From positions 1 to 8,769 of the forward strand of contig OMSN01000122.1 of NCBI GenBank assembly GCA_900313765.1: 8,769 nt of DNA. Direction: 5' to 3'. The notes beneath the pieces were generated by a model that saw nothing but the letters and a program-made list of their open reading frames with translations, ran no database searches and was not told where the DNA came from. This DNA comes from an uncultured Eubacteriales bacterium. GTDB taxonomy: Bacteria > Bacillota > Clostridia > Lachnospirales > Lachnospiraceae. A program made the position numbers and the translations under genes. Below, in pieces: positions 7,389-8,769 of the stretch; positions within the stretch are counted from its first letter, which is position 1, and each line of letters begins with the position of its first letter.

Positions 7389-7418
7389 ATTATAGCATGA
7401 AACCTTACGCCTTGACAT
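7389..7418 (-). promoter_or_regulatory. Sigma-A-type extended -10 promoter for the activation-domain gene and metH
   Basis: Read on the - strand, a perfect TATAAT (7394-7389) is preceded by TGC, giving the extended -10 form TGnTATAAT. An 18-base spacer separates it from ATGTCA (7418-7413; 4 of 6 matches to TTGACA). Transcription should start near 7382, only a few bases before the ATG at 7379. No leader riboswitch can fit in between. Confidence 0.65.
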
Positions 7419-7440
7419 CCGCGAGATTTCGTTTTAAAGT
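7412..7440 (+). promoter_or_regulatory. Sigma-A-type promoter for asd
   Basis: A perfect -35 box TTGACA (7412-7417) is followed after 17 bases by TAAAGT (7435-7440; 4 of 6 matches to TATAAT). Transcription would begin around 7447, giving a leader of about 36 bases, too short for a lysine riboswitch or T-box. The -35 bases overlap those of the divergent promoter. Confidence 0.65.
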
Positions 7441-7468
7441 TTTCAAGATATTGTGTTATATGTTCTGG

Positions 7469-7474
7469 AAGGAG
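7469..7474 (+). promoter_or_regulatory. Ribosome binding site of asd
   Basis: AAGGAG with an 8-base spacer to the ATG at 7483 is a near-ideal Shine-Dalgarno. It decides the asd start at MGKLRVGIL over the in-frame GTG at 7453, which lies upstream of the site. Confidence 0.85.
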
Positions 7475-7482
7475 TGCTAATT

Positions 7483-8568
7483 ATGGGAAAATTAAGAGTT
7501 GGCATCTTAGGAGCAACCGGTATGGTCGGACAGAGATTCATCACCCTGCTTTCCGATCATCCTTATTTTCAGATAGAAGTACTTGCCGCAAGTGAGAGAT
7601 CCAAAGGCAAGACTTACGAAGAAGCGGTCGGTGGCAGATGGAAGATGGATTCTGCCATGCCGGAAGCTGTGAAGGACATGGTTCTTTACAATGTAAATGA
7701 AGTGGAAGCGATCGCTTCCAGGGTCGATATGGTCTTCTCCGCAGTGGATATGACCAAGGAAGAGATCCGGAAGATCGAGGAAGAGTATGCGAAGGCAGAG
7801 ACTCCGGTAGTTTCCAATAACAGTGCTCACCGCTGGACACCGGACGTACCCATGGTCATTCCGGAGATCAATCTGGATCATTTCCATGTGATCGAGGATC
7901 AGAAGAAGAGACTCGGAACGAAGAGAGGTTTCATCGCCGTGAAGCCGAACTGCTCGATCCAGTCCTACACACCGGCACTTGCCGCATGGAAAGAGTTTGA
8001 ACCGTATGAAGTGGTCGCCACCACTTATCAGGCAATCTCCGGTGCCGGCAAGACCTTCCGTGACTGGCCCGAGATGGAGGGAAACATCATCCCCTACATC
8101 GGCGGCGAGGAAGAGAAGAGCGAGAAGGAACCGCTGCGTGTATTCGGCCATATTGAGGACGGACAGATCGTCTGTGCGAAAGAACCGGTCATCACCTGCC
8201 AGTGTGTCCGTGTTCCGGTCCTGAACGGACATACAGCAGCTGTATTTGTCAAGTTCCGCAAGAAGGTGACGAAGGAGCAGCTGATCGAGAAACTGGTGAA
8301 CTTCAGCGGATATCCGCAGGAGCATGACCTTCCCAGCGCACCGAAGCCGTTCATTCAGTATATGGAAGAGGACAACCGTCCTCAGGTCAGGCTGGATGTG
8401 GATTTCCAGGGCGGGATGGGTGTATCCATCGGTCGTCTGCGTGAAGATACGGTCTATGACTGGAAGTTCATCGGCCTGTCCCACAACACGCTCAGAGGAG
8501 CCGCAGGCGGCGCTGTCCTGTGTGCGGAGACCCTTGTCTCACTGGGATACATAGAAGCCAAGGACTGA
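7483..8568 (+). CDS. asd: Aspartate-semialdehyde dehydrogenase
   Basis: It reduces L-aspartyl-4-phosphate with NADPH to L-aspartate 4-semialdehyde, the branch point to lysine/diaminopimelate, threonine and methionine. The 361-residue protein has the nucleotide-binding GATGMVGQRF (10-19). The catalytic cysteine is in KPNCSIQS (C157). GAGKTF (187-192) follows, then RVPVLNGH (243-250). R243 and H250 have the Arg-x6-His spacing expected for substrate binding and acid/base catalysis. The length and RVPVLNGH block resemble the archaeal/fungal-like branch, which is common in Clostridia, rather than the E. coli-type enzyme. The start at 7483 is set by AAGGAG 8 bases upstream; the earlier GTG at 7453 is not supported. 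The gene is divergent from the methionine synthase pair and shares its promoter region, which fits a joint role in methionine supply. No clear terminator follows the stop. Confidence 0.96.
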   Translation: MGKLRVGILGATGMVGQRFITLLSDHPYFQIEVLAASERSKGKTYEEAVGGRWKMDSAMPEAVKDMVLYNVNEVEAIASRVDMVFSAVDMTKEEIRKIEEEYAKAETPVVSNNSAHRWTPDVPMVIPEINLDHFHVIEDQKKRLGTKRGFIAVKPNCSIQSYTPALAAWKEFEPYEVVATTYQAISGAGKTFRDWPEMEGNIIPYIGGEEEKSEKEPLRVFGHIEDGQIVCAKEPVITCQCVRVPVLNGHTAAVFVKFRKKVTKEQLIEKLVNFSGYPQEHDLPSAPKPFIQYMEEDNRPQVRLDVDFQGGMGVSIGRLREDTVYDWKFIGLSHNTLRGAAGGAVLCAETLVSLGYIEAKD

Positions 8569-8617
8569 ACCGTTTTCCGGGGAGATCGGAGGATATTTCA
8601 ACCATAGGAAAATGTTG

Positions 8618-8676
8618 CATAAGGGGGGACTTTGCCGCGTATCTTCTGTATGGATACGCGCAGGCCTTCCCTTATG
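8618..8676. other. Long imperfect hairpin downstream of asd (function unknown)
   Basis: Two nested inverted repeats share one axis. The outer arms CATAAGGG (8618-8625) and CCCTTATG (8669-8676) are 8-bp perfect complements. The inner arms CGCGTATC (8636-8643) and GATACGCG (8653-8660) are also 8-bp perfect complements, around a 9-base loop. The middle part is only partly paired. There is no T-run on the + side, so it is not a standard terminator. It starts 49 bases after the asd stop. It could be a structured leader of the next gene, an RNA-stabilising or processing element, or a DNA repeat; it does not match a riboswitch that I recognise. The rest of 8569-8769 shows no recognisable promoter or terminator. 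Confidence 0.5.
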
Positions 8677-8769
8677 TCTTGTCTGCAGAGGGCCGATGCT
8701 TTCGGAGAGGGTCTTTACCGTGGCGCGTTCGCTGGAGGCGGGAAGAGATCCGGAGAGCAGGGATGAAAC

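Noticed and set aside
7453..7482. In-frame GTG start for asd
   Set aside because: The Shine-Dalgarno at 7469-7474 lies downstream of it, and the family N-terminus begins at MGKLRVGIL.
7380..7482. Riboswitch (SAM, lysine, cobalamin) or T-box in the asd/metH divergent region
   Set aside because: Only about 100 bases separate the genes, both predicted leaders are very short, and none of the conserved riboswitch or T-box cores is visible.
7507..8484. 325-codon - strand open frame opposite asd
   Set aside because: asd is certain from its motifs and start signal. The antisense frame shows no family features and arises from the codon usage of asd.
8740..8769. T-box stem I-like string GGAGAGCAGGGATGAAAC at the window end
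   Set aside because: It loosely recalls the T-box AGAGAG...GGTG region but lacks the GGTG, and the antiterminator T-box sequence cannot be seen. It is too weak to call without more sequence.

Overview
The window looks like ordinary chromosomal DNA from a moderately GC-rich anaerobic Firmicute. A Clostridia/Lachnospiraceae-type host is the best guess, from strong AGGAGG-like ribosome binding sites, a QueH-type epoxyqueuosine reductase, a methionine synthase lacking its fused activation domain, and the style of the aspartate-semialdehyde dehydrogenase. This is inference; no marker gene fixes the taxonomy. There are six protein genes and almost no non-coding DNA. I see no mobile element, CRISPR array, tRNA or rRNA.

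Left part (1-4141, + strand): four closely spaced co-directional genes. They encode a cytoplasmic GH13 alpha-glucan/oligosaccharide enzyme, dUTPase (dut), epoxyqueuosine reductase (queH) and argininosuccinate lyase (argH). The dut-queH gap is 2 bases and the queH-argH gap is 1 base, so these three are almost certainly one transcript. The run ends in a strong hairpin terminator whose left arm is the last codons of argH and whose loop holds the argH stop codon.

Middle part (4168-7379, - strand): two overlapping genes converge on argH. The upstream one encodes a free-standing methionine synthase activation-domain protein. The downstream one encodes a cobalamin-dependent methionine synthase (metH) with the homocysteine, methyltetrahydrofolate, cap and B12 domains only. 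Together they should supply the full activity of classical MetH. The same hairpin probably terminates this transcript too.

Right part (7380-8769): a short divergent intergenic region carries two back-to-back sigma-A-type promoters whose -35 hexamers overlap. One drives the methionine synthase pair leftwards. The other drives asd rightwards; Asd makes the precursor of homoserine, and so of methionine, threonine and lysine. The methionine genes are therefore linked by function and perhaps by promoter competition. The final 201 bases after asd hold a long imperfect hairpin and possibly the first codons of another gene, cut by the window edge.

I found no convincing undescribed system. The most useful points for follow-up are the overlapping divergent promoters with a possibly leaderless methionine synthase transcript, the stop-codon-in-loop terminator, the cysteine cluster in the activation protein, the low-complexity linker in MetH, and the structured segment after asd.
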